NCBI GenBank assembly: GCA_900541855.1 | Contig: UQLD01000012.1 | Span: forward strand, 1 to 64,000 | Source of the DNA: an uncultured Collinsella sp. | Lineage (GTDB): Bacteria > Actinomycetota > Coriobacteriia > Coriobacteriales > Coriobacteriaceae | Length of the DNA stretch: 64,000 bases | Direction: 5' to 3' | In this document: positions 8,052 through 15,972 of the stretch, piece by piece | Layout of the letters: every line of letters starts with the position of its first letter | Numbering within the stretch: position 1 is the first letter of the stretch | Notes under the pieces: model-generated | Databases searched by the model: none | Told to the model about the DNA's origin: nothing | What the model saw: the letters and a program-made list of their open reading frames with translations, nothing else | Translations under genes and position numbers: made by a program

Positions 8052-8630
8052 ATGCCTGAACGCTTGGTTTCGACGACATGCTTGGGAAATCTCAACGATC
8101 CGTCCTATGAACTCCTGCTTCGCCGGAAGTTGGGCGGCGTCTTTGAAGTTGACGATCTGCTGCTCGATTGGGACCAGGCTGATGTATACGCGTTTGTGGG
8201 CGTGACGGAGCTGGGGCGCACGGTCGATGTTCGGCTGGATACTGCCGACGGCGGTCGTCTTGCCGACGGCGACGTGCTCGCCATTGACCGTTCGGGCATG
8301 GTGCCCGTGGCGGTTGTCGTGCGCTTGCGCAGCGCCGAGGTTTATTTGGTCGAAGTTGACCGCATGGACCCGATTGCGCTCGCGCATTCGTGCTGGGAGA
8401 TCGGCAACATGCATGCGCCGCTCTTCCGGGGCGACTCGGACGAGCATACTGTGCGCATGTATACGCCGGTGCAGCCTGTTTTGGGCCGCATGCTCCGGGG
8501 TGTCGAGGGTGTTCGGCTCTCGCTGGTTACCCGTGAACTCGATGCGGACCGGCGCTTTGCGTCGAGTGCGGCGGAGGTCGTCGTGAGCATGGCTCCCGAC
8601 TTTACCATCGTAAAAAAGGCGCGCGGCTAA
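8052..8630 (+). CDS. UreE-like metal-binding protein (orphan)
   Basis: A 192-residue protein resembling the urease accessory nickel chaperone UreE. The N-terminal half has the strand pattern RTVDVRLDTADGGRLADGDVL, and the C-terminal half has ALAHSCWEIGNMHAPLF, corresponding to the HLGNRH region of UreE, with GN and the final His kept. The His-rich tail of many UreE proteins is missing. No urease genes are nearby; the partner is the SlyD-like gene. A role in nickel delivery to another enzyme is possible. Assignment rests on motif similarity only. Confidence 0.65.
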   Translation: MPERLVSTTCLGNLNDPSYELLLRRKLGGVFEVDDLLLDWDQADVYAFVGVTELGRTVDVRLDTADGGRLADGDVLAIDRSGMVPVAVVVRLRSAEVYLVEVDRMDPIALAHSCWEIGNMHAPLFRGDSDEHTVRMYTPVQPVLGRMLRGVEGVRLSLVTRELDADRRFASSAAEVVVSMAPDFTIVKKARG

Positions 8631-8713
8631 GCGCGCGTATGCGCAAGACGGGCTTTGAGGGGCGACCGATCAAGGTCCGTCTTGCTGTTGATATGAGGCT
8701 TTGGGGGAAGCAT

Positions 8714-9511
8714 ATGGGTCTTGAGGGAATCAAACTGATTGCATGCGATTTGGACGGCACGTTGCTGCATCCGGGGGAGCGCGAGCTGCGTTCCGAGGCC
8801 TTTGAGCTTATCGATGAGCTGCATCGTCGTGGTATCGTGTTTATGCCGGCGAGTGGCCGTCAATATGCGAGCTTGCGCTACCTGTTTGCCCCGGTGGCCG
8901 ATGAGCTCGCCTATGTATGCGAAAACGGAACCCTGGTGATGAGCGAGGGGCGTGCCGTCGTCAAGCGTTCCATGGAGCGTAGCCTTGCTATGGTTATCGC
9001 GAATACCGTGGTTGCGTATCCCCATACCGACATGACCCTTTCGTGTGAGGGGCACATCTACACCATGAGCGGCAACGATGCGTTCGTCGACCATTTGCGC
9101 TATGTGGTCCACTGCGATGTGGCGGTGGTCGACCGTCCCGAGGACATCGACGAGGATGTCATTAAGATTGGCTTCCAGACGCCCGAGGTGGATTATCCGG
9201 CGGCCCGGGAGTATTTCGAGCGCCTCTTTGGCGACCGTGTCGATGTGATGACGTCAGGAACCGCATGGACGGACCTTATCGGTTTCGGTTCGGGCAAGGG
9301 CTCCGCGCTTGTCGATTACGGTCGTGTCCTGGGGATTTCGCCCGATGAGATGATGGCATTTGGCGACAATGAGAACGATCGCGACATGCTCAACGTCGTG
9401 GGCCATCCCTATCTGATGGAGAGCTGCAACCCCACCATGCGCGGTATCAACGATCGCGTCCGTTACGTGCACACGGTCGAAGAAGAACTGCACCGCCTGC
9501 TCGCCGAGTAG
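8714..9511 (+). CDS. Cof-type HAD hydrolase
   Basis: A 265-residue haloacid dehalogenase-superfamily phosphatase of the Cof (IIB) class, typically acting on sugar phosphates or flavin/pyridoxal phosphates. Motif I is ACDLDGTLL, motif II is MPASGRQ, a lysine precedes the cap return, and motif IV is MAFGDNENDRDML. GGGGGAAG lies before the ATG at 8714, and homologues start near LIACDLDGT. Longer in-frame starts (8639, 8693) have poorer ribosome sites. Confidence 0.9.
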   Translation: MGLEGIKLIACDLDGTLLHPGERELRSEAFELIDELHRRGIVFMPASGRQYASLRYLFAPVADELAYVCENGTLVMSEGRAVVKRSMERSLAMVIANTVVAYPHTDMTLSCEGHIYTMSGNDAFVDHLRYVVHCDVAVVDRPEDIDEDVIKIGFQTPEVDYPAAREYFERLFGDRVDVMTSGTAWTDLIGFGSGKGSALVDYGRVLGISPDEMMAFGDNENDRDMLNVVGHPYLMESCNPTMRGINDRVRYVHTVEEELHRLLAE

Positions 9512-9514
9512 GTT

Positions 9515-9585
9515 TTCGGGACATGCCTAGAAATGTACTGTTTGCTGCAAAGCGCGGAAAGGTGGATTTTAAGGCATGTCCCGAA
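9515..9585. repeat. Intergenic hairpin between convergent genes
   Basis: TTCGGGACATGCCT (9515-9528) is perfectly complementary to 9572-9585, enclosing 43 bases. The GGGACAT core is shared with the arm of the element before nrdG. It occupies the whole gap between the HAD gene and the fur-type gene and probably stabilises or terminates both transcripts, though no long T-run follows. Confidence 0.75.
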
Positions 9586-9588
9586 CAT

Positions 9589-9969
9589 CTACCGGCAGTC
9601 GGGGCAGAGACCCTCGAAGATGGTGTAGTGCGACGTGACGTGCCAGCCGATTTGCTCGGACGCTTTGGCGTCGAGCTGGGCATCGAAGGGGAGCGGTACG
9701 TCGATGACGCGGCTGCACGAGGTGCAGATGATATGCGCATGCGGCTCGATCGTGCGATCGAAGCGGCTGCCGCCCGGCGTCTTGATGGAGAGGATCTCGC
9801 CGGCGTCGGCCAAGAGATTGAGATTGCGGTAGACCGTACCGCGGCTGATTTTGTCATCCTGCGCGCGCACGGCGTTGTAGATTTCGTCGGCGGTGGGATG
9901 GTTATAGCTTTGGCGCACGGCGTCAAGAACCAGCTTTCGCTGCCTGGTATTCCTTCTTTGCACCGTCAT
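9589..9969 (-). CDS. Fur/PerR-family transcriptional regulator
   Basis: A 126-residue metalloregulator. The winged-helix N-terminus includes RQRKLVLDAVRQSYNHPTAD and GTVYRNLNLLADAGEI; the dimer domain has PHAHIICTSC and GLCPDC, two CxxC pairs that usually hold a structural zinc. The shape fits PerR-like peroxide sensors, but Fur or Zur cannot be excluded from sequence alone. GAGGCG precedes the ATG. Upstream, GTATT and AATAC flank eight bases (about 10000-10030) and might be part of an operator. Confidence 0.9.
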   Translation of the reverse strand: MTVQRRNTRQRKLVLDAVRQSYNHPTADEIYNAVRAQDDKISRGTVYRNLNLLADAGEILSIKTPGGSRFDRTIEPHAHIICTSCSRVIDVPLPFDAQLDAKASEQIGWHVTSHYTIFEGLCPDCR

Positions 9970-10030
9970 GCGCCTCGCCTCTTTTCTATCAACGGTCGTA
10001 GGTAAATGATACCGTATTTAGCACACAATA

Positions 10031-10441
10031 CTAATAACGAGGCGTGAAACCGTCTTCATTGGCAAGTGGGGCTCGGGCCTGGGCGTCTACGAGGCGAAAA
10101 CGCGTTCCCATACGCTCGTAGGAGGCATGAAGCGCCTCGAGATGAGATAGGATATTTGCCGGAGCCCCCTGTATCTCCATCTCGACTGAGCCGTCTTCCA
10201 TGTTACGCACCCAGCCGGTGAGCGCGCGTGCCTGCGCGAGGTTGGTGTTGGTAAAGCGAAAGCCAACGCCCTGGACTTGCCCCGCCCAGCGCAGGAAATA
10301 GCGCAGGGGAGTGTCTTGAGTGGCCTCGTCGCTTGCGAGCACAGTAAGCCTGCGGCGCAGCTCGAGCTCGACGTTTGATGGTTTTTGAGGCTCTCGACTG
10401 CCGCCGGTGACGCTGGAGAAGAACGTATCGAAGAGACCCAT
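10031..10441 (-). CDS. acyP: Acylphosphatase
   Basis: Hydrolyses acyl phosphates. The C-terminal acylphosphatase fold of this 136-residue protein carries the phosphate-binding GQVQGVGFRFT (catalytic Arg) and the catalytic Asn in GWVRNMEDGSVE. About 45 N-terminal residues (MGLFDTFFSSVTGGSREPQ and on) are extra to the family and of unknown role. Its ATG at 10441 begins two bases after the stop of the upstream dehydrogenase gene, so the two are co-transcribed. A longer frame starting at 10576 overlaps that gene and is rejected. Confidence 0.88.
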   Translation of the reverse strand: MGLFDTFFSSVTGGSREPQKPSNVELELRRRLTVLASDEATQDTPLRYFLRWAGQVQGVGFRFTNTNLAQARALTGWVRNMEDGSVEMEIQGAPANILSHLEALHASYERMGTRFRLVDAQARAPLANEDGFTPRY

Positions 10442-10443
10442 CG

Positions 10444-11550
10444 CTATGCCTGCTTGCCTGCGTCGGCCGGGAAGGTAATGCCGGCCTGCTGGCGCACGGC
10501 ATCCATGATGCGTAGTGAGACGAGTGTGACATCGCGGTAGTGGCCAAGCTCGTGGCGTCCCGCCGGGGTCTCCCAAATCTCTTCCTTGACGTTATCGATG
10601 CCGCCGATGGCGGTGATGAAGTCTGTGAGTTCGTATTCCATAGTGTTGCTCGATTTGGGCAGGTCGAGCACGCGGCCGTTGTCGCCCTGTTCGCGCGGCG
10701 CCTCGGTCGCCGAGCCGCGTACGACGTCGCCGCGATAGTCGATGCGGACGTTGCGGGGCGTGGACAGATGGTCGATCTGGATAGTGCCACGCTCGCCTTC
10801 GATCTGCGAGGGCAGCAGGTCATTCGTAATTTTGGAGTGCGCGAGCTCGACGGAGATACGGCCACCGCCGTAGCTGGCGAGGATGGAACCGCAGCCGTCG
10901 ATGGGGCCGTGCGTGAGCTGTCGCGTGGTGGGATCGAGCAGGGTGGTCATGCTCGTAAGGCCGGAGGGCATGCCGAAAATCTCGACCATGGGCTCGACGG
11001 TGTAGACGCCAATATCCATGAGGGAACCCGAGGCCATATTGCAGTCGAAGATATTGGTGGCGCGTCCCGCGAGAATCTCGTTGTAGCGCGAGGAATATTT
11101 TCCAAAGCGCAATGAGGCGCGGCGGATGGGGGCGATCTCACCCAGGGCGTCCTCGATGGCGTGGAAGGCGGGATCGTGGAGGGGACGCATGGCCTCGAGG
11201 GCCACGACACCTGCTGCCTCGGCAGCGCGGAAGACTTCCAGCGCTTGCGCCTCGGTGGCGCAGAAGGGCTTCTCGACGATGACGTGCTTGCCACCGGCGA
11301 TGCAGGCAAGGGCCTGCTCGTAGTGAAGTGCGTTGGGGCTGCCGATATAGACGGCGTCGACGTCGGCGGCTGCCGCGAGCTCATCGAGTGAAGTAAAGTT
11401 TCGCTCGCCACCGCGCTCGGCGGTAAAGGCAGCACCGCGATTGGCATCGCGCGAGAGCGTGCCCACAAACGCGGCTTGGTCGTTGGCGTTGACGACCTGG
11501 ATAAAGTCGTCGGTAATCATGGATGTGCCGATGGTCGCTATACGCAGCAT
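10444..11550 (-). CDS. GFO/IDH/MocA-family oxidoreductase
   Basis: A 368-residue NAD(P)-dependent dehydrogenase. The Rossmann domain begins at the N-terminus (MLRIATIGTSMITDDF) and includes AVYIGSPNALHYEQAL and HVIVEKPFCAT, the EKP signature whose lysine is catalytic in this family. The rest forms the C-terminal substrate-binding sheet (DIGVYTVEPMVEIFG). The sugar or cyclitol substrate cannot be read from the sequence. GAGGGG precedes the ATG. It follows rnhA by 75 bases and precedes acyP. Confidence 0.88.
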   Translation of the reverse strand: MLRIATIGTSMITDDFIQVVNANDQAAFVGTLSRDANRGAAFTAERGGERNFTSLDELAAAADVDAVYIGSPNALHYEQALACIAGGKHVIVEKPFCATEAQALEVFRAAEAAGVVALEAMRPLHDPAFHAIEDALGEIAPIRRASLRFGKYSSRYNEILAGRATNIFDCNMASGSLMDIGVYTVEPMVEIFGMPSGLTSMTTLLDPTTRQLTHGPIDGCGSILASYGGGRISVELAHSKITNDLLPSQIEGERGTIQIDHLSTPRNVRIDYRGDVVRGSATEAPREQGDNGRVLDLPKSSNTMEYELTDFITAIGGIDNVKEEIWETPAGRHELGHYRDVTLVSLRIMDAVRQQAGITFPADAGKQA

Positions 11551-11625
11551 GTATCCCCCTCGTGCCGTTCGGTTTACAGGATGAGTGTAGCGCGAAGGGG
11601 CAGGAAATAGCGTACGAAAACGCCG

Positions 11626-12111
11626 TTACAGGTCGCTCTCGTTAAAGCCGGTGTCGATATCGAGGTTGCTGCCGTCGGCCGCCGTGGTGGCGAGCTCGTC
11701 GCAGCGCTCGTTGAGCTCATGGCCGGCGTGACCCTTAACCCAGATGAACTCAACCTTGTGCTTGCTCTTTGCGGTGAGTAGGCGCTCCCACAGATCGCGG
11801 TTCTTGACGGGCTGCTTGTTGGCGGTCTTCCAGCCGCGTTTTTTCCATCCGTCAATCCAGTGCTTGTTGAAGGCGTTAACGACGTACTGCGAATCGGAAT
11901 GGACTTCGACGTCGCAGGGGCGGTTGAGCGCCTCGAGTGCCACGATAACGGCCATGAGCTCCATGCGGTTGTTGGTGGTCTTGGCGTAGCCGCGCGAAAG
12001 CTCAGAGGTGAAGGTCTTGCCGGCGGGGTTGGTGTATTTGAGCACGGCGCCGTAGCCGCCGCGTCCCGGATTTGATCGGGCCGAGCCGTCGGTATAGATG
12101 ATGACCTTCAC
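11626..12111 (-). CDS. rnhA: Ribonuclease HI
   Basis: Cuts the RNA strand of RNA-DNA hybrids. The 161-residue protein shows the acidic catalytic residues in IIYTDGSARSNPG, NRMELMAV, VHSDSQYV and ERCDELA. The basic protrusion is present (WIDGWKKRGWKTANKQPVKN). The start is taken as GTG at 12111, preceded by AAAGGA, because the family begins right before the first catalytic strand; a longer frame to 12162 adds 17 unsupported residues. Confidence 0.93.
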   Translation of the reverse strand: MKVIIYTDGSARSNPGRGGYGAVLKYTNPAGKTFTSELSRGYAKTTNNRMELMAVIVALEALNRPCDVEVHSDSQYVVNAFNKHWIDGWKKRGWKTANKQPVKNRDLWERLLTAKSKHKVEFIWVKGHAGHELNERCDELATTAADGSNLDIDTGFNESDL

Positions 12112-12174
12112 ATGGTTCCTTTCGTTGGGTACGTTTCGCGTGAGTGACCATTGTAGCGCCATGCCCGCCGGGGG

Positions 12175-13113
12175 CTAGCAATCTACGATTTCTACCCCGT
12201 CTTCCGACAGTTGGTTGGCATGGATGATGCGGTTGAGCTCGTCGAGGTATTGCTGCAAGAGGGGAGAGGGCTTGCGGTCGTCATGCATGATGTAGCCCAC
12301 ATGCATCGTCGGGGCGTCTGCCAGGGGGATCGAGGCCATGCCCCACTGCATTTCGCTGGAGAGTACGCCGGTCGACAGCGCATAGCCGTTCGAGGTGATA
12401 AGCAGGTTGGTGAGCGTCCCGCGGTCGGATACGCGGATATTGCGGTTGCAGGGAATATAGCTAAACGGTTCCTCGGCGTAATAGAAGGAGTTCGAGGTGC
12501 CTTGCTCAAAGCTGTAGCGCGTATAGGGCGTGAGGTCGGCAAGGGACAGCTGCGAACGGCGTGCGAGCGGGTGGCGTTCGCTGACGAACACGTGGACTTT
12601 TGCATCAAAGAGGGGATGAAAGCTCGCTCGGGCATCGGTAAAGGCCTTCTGCAAGACACGGGTATTAAAGTCATCCAGATAGAGGATGCCGATATCGCTG
12701 CGAAACGCGCGCACGTCGTCGATAATCTGCGCTGTGGTGGTCTCGCGCATGATGAACTCGAACTTGCTGTCGCGGCAGCGCTCGACTACGTTGACAAAGG
12801 CCTCGACCGAAAAGGCGTAGTGTTGGGCGGAAATGGCGAGGCGGGCTTGCGGGGTACCGCCGTCCTCGTAGCGGGCCTCGAGCATGTCGGCCTGCTCTAC
12901 GACCTGGCGTGCATAACCCAAAAGCTCGGTGCCGTCGTTGGTGAGTGCAACACCGCGGCTGGAGCGCGTAAAGATTTCGATATGAAGTTCCTGCTCCAGG
13001 CTTTTGACGGCATTGGAGATATTGGACTGTGCCGTATAGAGGCGCTGGGCTGCGGCGTTGATCGAACCGGACTCTGCCACGGCGATCAAAAAGCGAAGCT
13101 GTTGGAGGGTCAT
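12175..13113 (-). CDS. LysR-type regulator, probably of metY
   Basis: A 312-residue LysR-family protein. The N-terminal winged helix is typical (QQLRFLIAVAESGSINAAA, then QSNISNAVKSLEQELH), followed by a periplasmic-binding-like effector domain. It diverges from metY and shares a 273-base regulatory region containing a 6-bp inverted repeat, so it probably controls sulfur-amino-acid synthesis in response to a pathway metabolite; CysB/CysL-type regulators are the closest functional analogy. AAAGGA precedes the ATG. Confidence 0.88.
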   Translation of the reverse strand: MTLQQLRFLIAVAESGSINAAAQRLYTAQSNISNAVKSLEQELHIEIFTRSSRGVALTNDGTELLGYARQVVEQADMLEARYEDGGTPQARLAISAQHYAFSVEAFVNVVERCRDSKFEFIMRETTTAQIIDDVRAFRSDIGILYLDDFNTRVLQKAFTDARASFHPLFDAKVHVFVSERHPLARRSQLSLADLTPYTRYSFEQGTSNSFYYAEEPFSYIPCNRNIRVSDRGTLTNLLITSNGYALSTGVLSSEMQWGMASIPLADAPTMHVGYIMHDDRKPSPLLQQYLDELNRIIHANQLSEDGVEIVDC

Positions 13114-13133
13114 CGGCGCCCGTCCTTTCGAGT

Positions 13134-13203
13134 GTTATCTATAAAACCGATAACAGGTTAGCGCTTTAAAGTGATTGACCGAGGAAAACAATGCTCGTAC
13201 TAT
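13134..13203 (+). promoter_or_regulatory. metY promoter and LysR-type operator
   Basis: GTTATC (13134-13139) and GATAAC (13149-13154) form a perfect inverted repeat with a nine-base gap, fitting a LysR T-N11-A type site. Downstream are TTGACC at 13175-13180 and TACTAT at 13198-13203, exactly 17 bases apart, a good sigma-70 promoter reading into the metY leader with a start near 13210. Confidence 0.75.
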
Positions 13204-13209
13204 TCAAAA

Positions 13210-13386
13210 CACACAAAGACGGTAGGTAATTAAGCCAACTACGGAACCGGGATGCGAAAGGAGGCCCGCATATGAATTGCTTACCAAGACGAATGCCGGG
13301 CTCCTGTTTGCGCCCGTCGGCGTGATCAGGAGACAGCGACTCACTTCTCTTACTCTTATTACTTTTGTTCGATCAAGGAGATCATC
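13210..13386 (+). ncRNA. Structured metY leader RNA (candidate cis-regulator)
   Basis: GGTAGGTAATT (13221-13231) pairs with AATTGCTTACC (13275-13285), eleven pairs with two G-U. The helix encloses a strong ribosome site (AAAGGAGG, 13257-13264) and the start of a tiny reading frame. Downstream, GCCGGGC and GCCCG/CGGC form a hairpin whose loop TCCTG can pair with CAGGA at 13329-13333 or with the metY ribosome site AAGGAG, a pseudoknot-like switch. I do not recognise the SAM-I/SAM-IV core or a T-box. Regulation of metY by sulfur status is inferred. Confidence 0.6.
13272..13325 (+). CDS. Leader peptide of metY (putative, 17 aa)
   Basis: ATG at 13272 follows AAAGGAGG with seven bases spacing, the best ribosome site in the leader. 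The product is MNCLPRRMPGSCLRPSA, with two cysteines, and stops 61 bases before metY. Its first codons form the 3' strand of the main leader helix, so ribosome position would open or keep that helix. A cysteine-sensing attenuator is a reasonable guess; translation is not proven. Confidence 0.5.
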   Translation: MNCLPRRMPGSCLRPSA

Positions 13387-14697
13387 ATGAGCCAGTTTAT
13401 CAACAACCCCGAGCACACCTTTGGTTTCGATACCCTGCAGCTGCACGTTGGCCAGGAGAGCGCCGATCCTGCATCCGACTCCCGCGCCGTGCCTATCTAC
13501 CAGACCACGAGCTATGTGTTCCGCAACTCCCAGCACGCCGCCGACCGCTTTGGTCTTGCCGACGCCGGTAACATCTACGGCCGTCTGACCAACTCCACCC
13601 AGGGCGTCTTCGAGGACCGTATCGCCGCCCTCGAGGGTGGCGTGGCAGGTCTTGCCGTCGCCTCCGGTGCTGCTGCCATCACCTATACCCTGCAGGCTCT
13701 TGCCCAGGCCGGTGACCACGTGGTGGCTCAGAAGACCATCTACGGTGGCTCCTACAACCTGCTGGAGCATACGCTCTCCCAGTTTGGCGTCGAGACCACG
13801 TTTGTCGATGCCCATAACCTTGAAGAGGTCGAGGGTGCCATCAAGGACAACACCACGGTCATCTATCTCGAGACGCTCGGCAACCCCAACTCCGACATCC
13901 CCAACATCGACGCCATCTCCGAGATCGCCAAGAAGCACGGTCTGCCGGTTGTCGTCGACAACACCTTCGGCACCCCGTATCTGCTCCGTCCGCTGGAGCA
14001 TGGTGCCAATATCGTCGTCCACTCCGCAACCAAGTTCATCGGCGGCCACGGCACCTCGCTGGGCGGTGTGATCGTCGACGGCGGTAACTTCGATTGGAAG
14101 GCGAGCGGAAAGTACGCCCAGATTGCTGAGCCCAACCCCTCCTACCACGGTGTCTCGTTTGCCGAGGCTGCCGGTCCCGCCGCCTTTGCAACCTATGTCC
14201 GCGCTATCCTGCTGCGTGACGAGGGCGCTTGCATCAGTCCGTTCAACGCCTGGGTCCTGCTCCAGGGCACCGAGACTCTGTCGCTGCGCGTTGACCGTCA
14301 TGTCGAGAACACCAAGAAGGTCGTTGAGTTCCTGGCTGGTGACAGCCACGTCGCCAAGGTGAACCACCCGAGCCTGCCTGAGCACCCCGATCACGAGCTC
14401 TATCAGAAGTACTTCCCCCGTGGCGGTGCCTCGATCTTTACCTTTGAGATTAAGGGTGGCCAGGAGGCAGCTTGGAAGTTCATCGATCATCTGCAGGTGT
14501 TCTCGCTGCTCGCCAACGTGGCCGACGTCAAGTCGCTCGTCGTGCACCCGGCTACCACCACGCACTCCCAGCTCTCTGCCGAGGAGCTCGCCGAGCAGAA
14601 CATCACGCCCTCCACGATCCGTCTTTCCATCGGTACCGAGAACGCCGAGGATATCATTTGGGATCTGAAGCAGGCCTTCGCCGCGCTGGACGAGTAA
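13387..14697 (+). CDS. metY: O-acetylhomoserine sulfhydrylase
   Basis: PLP-dependent enzyme that makes homocysteine (or methionine, with methanethiol) from O-acetylhomoserine and sulfide. The 436-residue length is typical of MetY. Marks are VPIYQTTSYVFRN, the cofactor-stacking YGGSYNLLEHTL region, VVVDNTFGTPYL, and the PLP lysine in VVHSATKFIGGHGTSLGG. AAGGAG precedes the ATG by seven bases. Expression is likely set by the divergent LysR protein and by the structured leader. A strong terminator follows at 14758. Confidence 0.96.
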   Translation: MSQFINNPEHTFGFDTLQLHVGQESADPASDSRAVPIYQTTSYVFRNSQHAADRFGLADAGNIYGRLTNSTQGVFEDRIAALEGGVAGLAVASGAAAITYTLQALAQAGDHVVAQKTIYGGSYNLLEHTLSQFGVETTFVDAHNLEEVEGAIKDNTTVIYLETLGNPNSDIPNIDAISEIAKKHGLPVVVDNTFGTPYLLRPLEHGANIVVHSATKFIGGHGTSLGGVIVDGGNFDWKASGKYAQIAEPNPSYHGVSFAEAAGPAAFATYVRAILLRDEGACISPFNAWVLLQGTETLSLRVDRHVENTKKVVEFLAGDSHVAKVNHPSLPEHPDHELYQKYFPRGGASIFTFEIKGGQEAAWKFIDHLQVFSLLANVADVKSLVVHPATTTHSQLSAEELAEQNITPSTIRLSIGTENAEDIIWDLKQAFAALDE

Positions 14698-14757
14698 GGC
14701 GACTTGTGCAAGGACCCCTTGCGACTCGATAGGTATAACTGCATAAAATGCCTGCTC

Positions 14758-14800
14758 AAGGCGCCTGTGCGAACAATGGTTGCACAGGCGCCTTATTTGC
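14758..14800 (+). terminator. metY terminator
   Basis: AAGGCGCCTGTGC (14758-14770) pairs perfectly over 13 bases with 14782-14794 around an 11-base loop, then TTATTTGC. A smaller hairpin, GCAAGG/CCTTGC, lies at 14708-14722 just after the stop. Confidence 0.85.
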
Positions 14801-15009
14801 ATAGAGAGGGTGCAAAAACAGGGTTTTTGACACGCTTTATGCATTCGAGTTGTGGAAAACTCCTGTTGAGAGGATGTGAGTTTTACGCAATTGACGTGCG
14901 CCTTTTAAGTAAAACCGCAGGTCGCGATTTGCTCGGGGTACTATGCAGCGCGATCGAATCACACGCAGCTCAAACGCAGCAAAAACGCACTACGGAGGTT
15001 TCCAGCTAC
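14801..15009 (+). other. Leader region of secreted 3D-domain protein
   Basis: With the metY terminator, this makes a 312-base gene-free gap. GTTTTAC (14880-14886) and GTAAAAC (14909-14915) are perfectly complementary. I searched by eye for the c-di-AMP (ydaO) riboswitch that often precedes wall-remodelling genes in actinobacteria and did not find its conserved GGGG/CGCUUAAUC elements. A ribosome site (CGGAGG) lies at about 14993-14998. Confidence 0.35.
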
Positions 15010-15783
15010 ATGAGGATTGATTCACGAAAACCGAAAACCGCCGCCCTTTCCGCCGCTCTGACCGTGGCACTTTTGGCGGGCGCCGGTGCAACTGATGCCC
15101 ACGCCGCAACACTGTCCGATACGGTTGGATCTACTCCGTCCGAGACGACGCTGGTGCAGCCCGTTGACTATCGTGGCGATGGTTATGGTTCCATGCAGGA
15201 GTGGAACGCCTCGATGGAGGCCAAGCGCGATTCCCTGGAGATGCGCGCTCAGATCATCATGAATATGTATGGCGACTATGCCACCGATGACGAGCGCGCT
15301 GTGCTGCAGGGTTGCATCGACGGTGCGGGTAGCCTGTTGACGATGGGGGAGGTCGACGCCAAGTCGACCGAGCTCGATGAGCTGCGCGCTGCGCTTGAGG
15401 ATGCCAAGTGCGAAGCGCTCGAGGCTGCCGCCGAGGCGGAGGCTGCCGAGGCCGCCCAGGCTTCGTACTACAACGCCGGTTATACTCCGCCTTACGCGTC
15501 TGCCGCGTCCTACGCGAACGGATCGGGCCTGACGCGCTCTGCGGGTGTCAATAACTACAACGGGCGCCGCGAGACCTATTACAGCAGCAATGTGCTTTAT
15601 CACTATCGCACGGGCGAATGGACTCAGGATTCTGAGGGCTTCTGGCGCGATTCCGACGGCTATTACGTTGTTGCCGCGGGCGATATGGCCCAGGGCTCGA
15701 CCTTTACGGGCTCCAAGGGTGATTGCAAGGTCTATGACTCCGGCTGCGCTGCCGGAACCACCGACTACTACACCGGTTGGTAA
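15010..15783 (+). CDS. Secreted coiled-coil protein with 3D/double-psi barrel-like domain
   Basis: A 257-residue exported protein. The signal peptide ends near residue 34 (LTVALLAGAGATDAHA). A helical stretch rich in Ala and Glu (EALEAAAEAEAAEAAQ, near residue 140) is followed by Tyr-rich linker sequence and a C-terminal domain with GYYVVAAGDMAQGSTF and CKVYDSGCAAGTTDYY. That pattern, including the DxGC segment, resembles the 3D/RlpA-type double-psi beta-barrel found in wall lytic enzymes, so a role at the cell wall is likely. Catalytic activity is not certain. GGAGG precedes the ATG at 15010. Confidence 0.7.
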   Translation: MRIDSRKPKTAALSAALTVALLAGAGATDAHAATLSDTVGSTPSETTLVQPVDYRGDGYGSMQEWNASMEAKRDSLEMRAQIIMNMYGDYATDDERAVLQGCIDGAGSLLTMGEVDAKSTELDELRAALEDAKCEALEAAAEAEAAEAAQASYYNAGYTPPYASAASYANGSGLTRSAGVNNYNGRRETYYSSNVLYHYRTGEWTQDSEGFWRDSDGYYVVAAGDMAQGSTFTGSKGDCKVYDSGCAAGTTDYYTGW

Positions 15784-15802
15784 TCTGCCATAAGCAAAAT
15801 AG

Positions 15803-15875
15803 GCACATGATGGGCGGGCGTCTTTACTGAGCTTTTAGGCAACGTAAAGCCGCCCGTTCTTTATGTGCGTTCGAG
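15803..15875 (+). terminator. Terminator after secreted protein gene
   Basis: GCACAT pairs with ATGTGC (outer), GGGCGG with CCGCCC, and CTTTAC with GTAAAG (inner), with small bulges, spanning 15803-15868. GTTCTTTAT lies within the 3' side. A large, probably functional, end structure. Confidence 0.65.
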
Positions 15876-15972
15876 TTAACAGAGCCCTTACCGTGGCGGT
15901 ACGCTGGGCGTATGGATGCGGGGCACACTAGTTCATGAGAAATAAGGTCTTTCTCGTGGAGGAAGTGGTCTT

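Noticed and set aside
13210..13386. Known SAM riboswitch or T-box in the metY leader
   Set aside because: The SAM-I/SAM-IV conserved cores and the T-box AGGGTGGNACCGCG sequence are not present by eye; reported as an unclassified leader. A covariance-model search would decide.
14801..15009. c-di-AMP riboswitch before the secreted 3D-domain gene
   Set aside because: Position would be typical, but the conserved sequence elements are missing.
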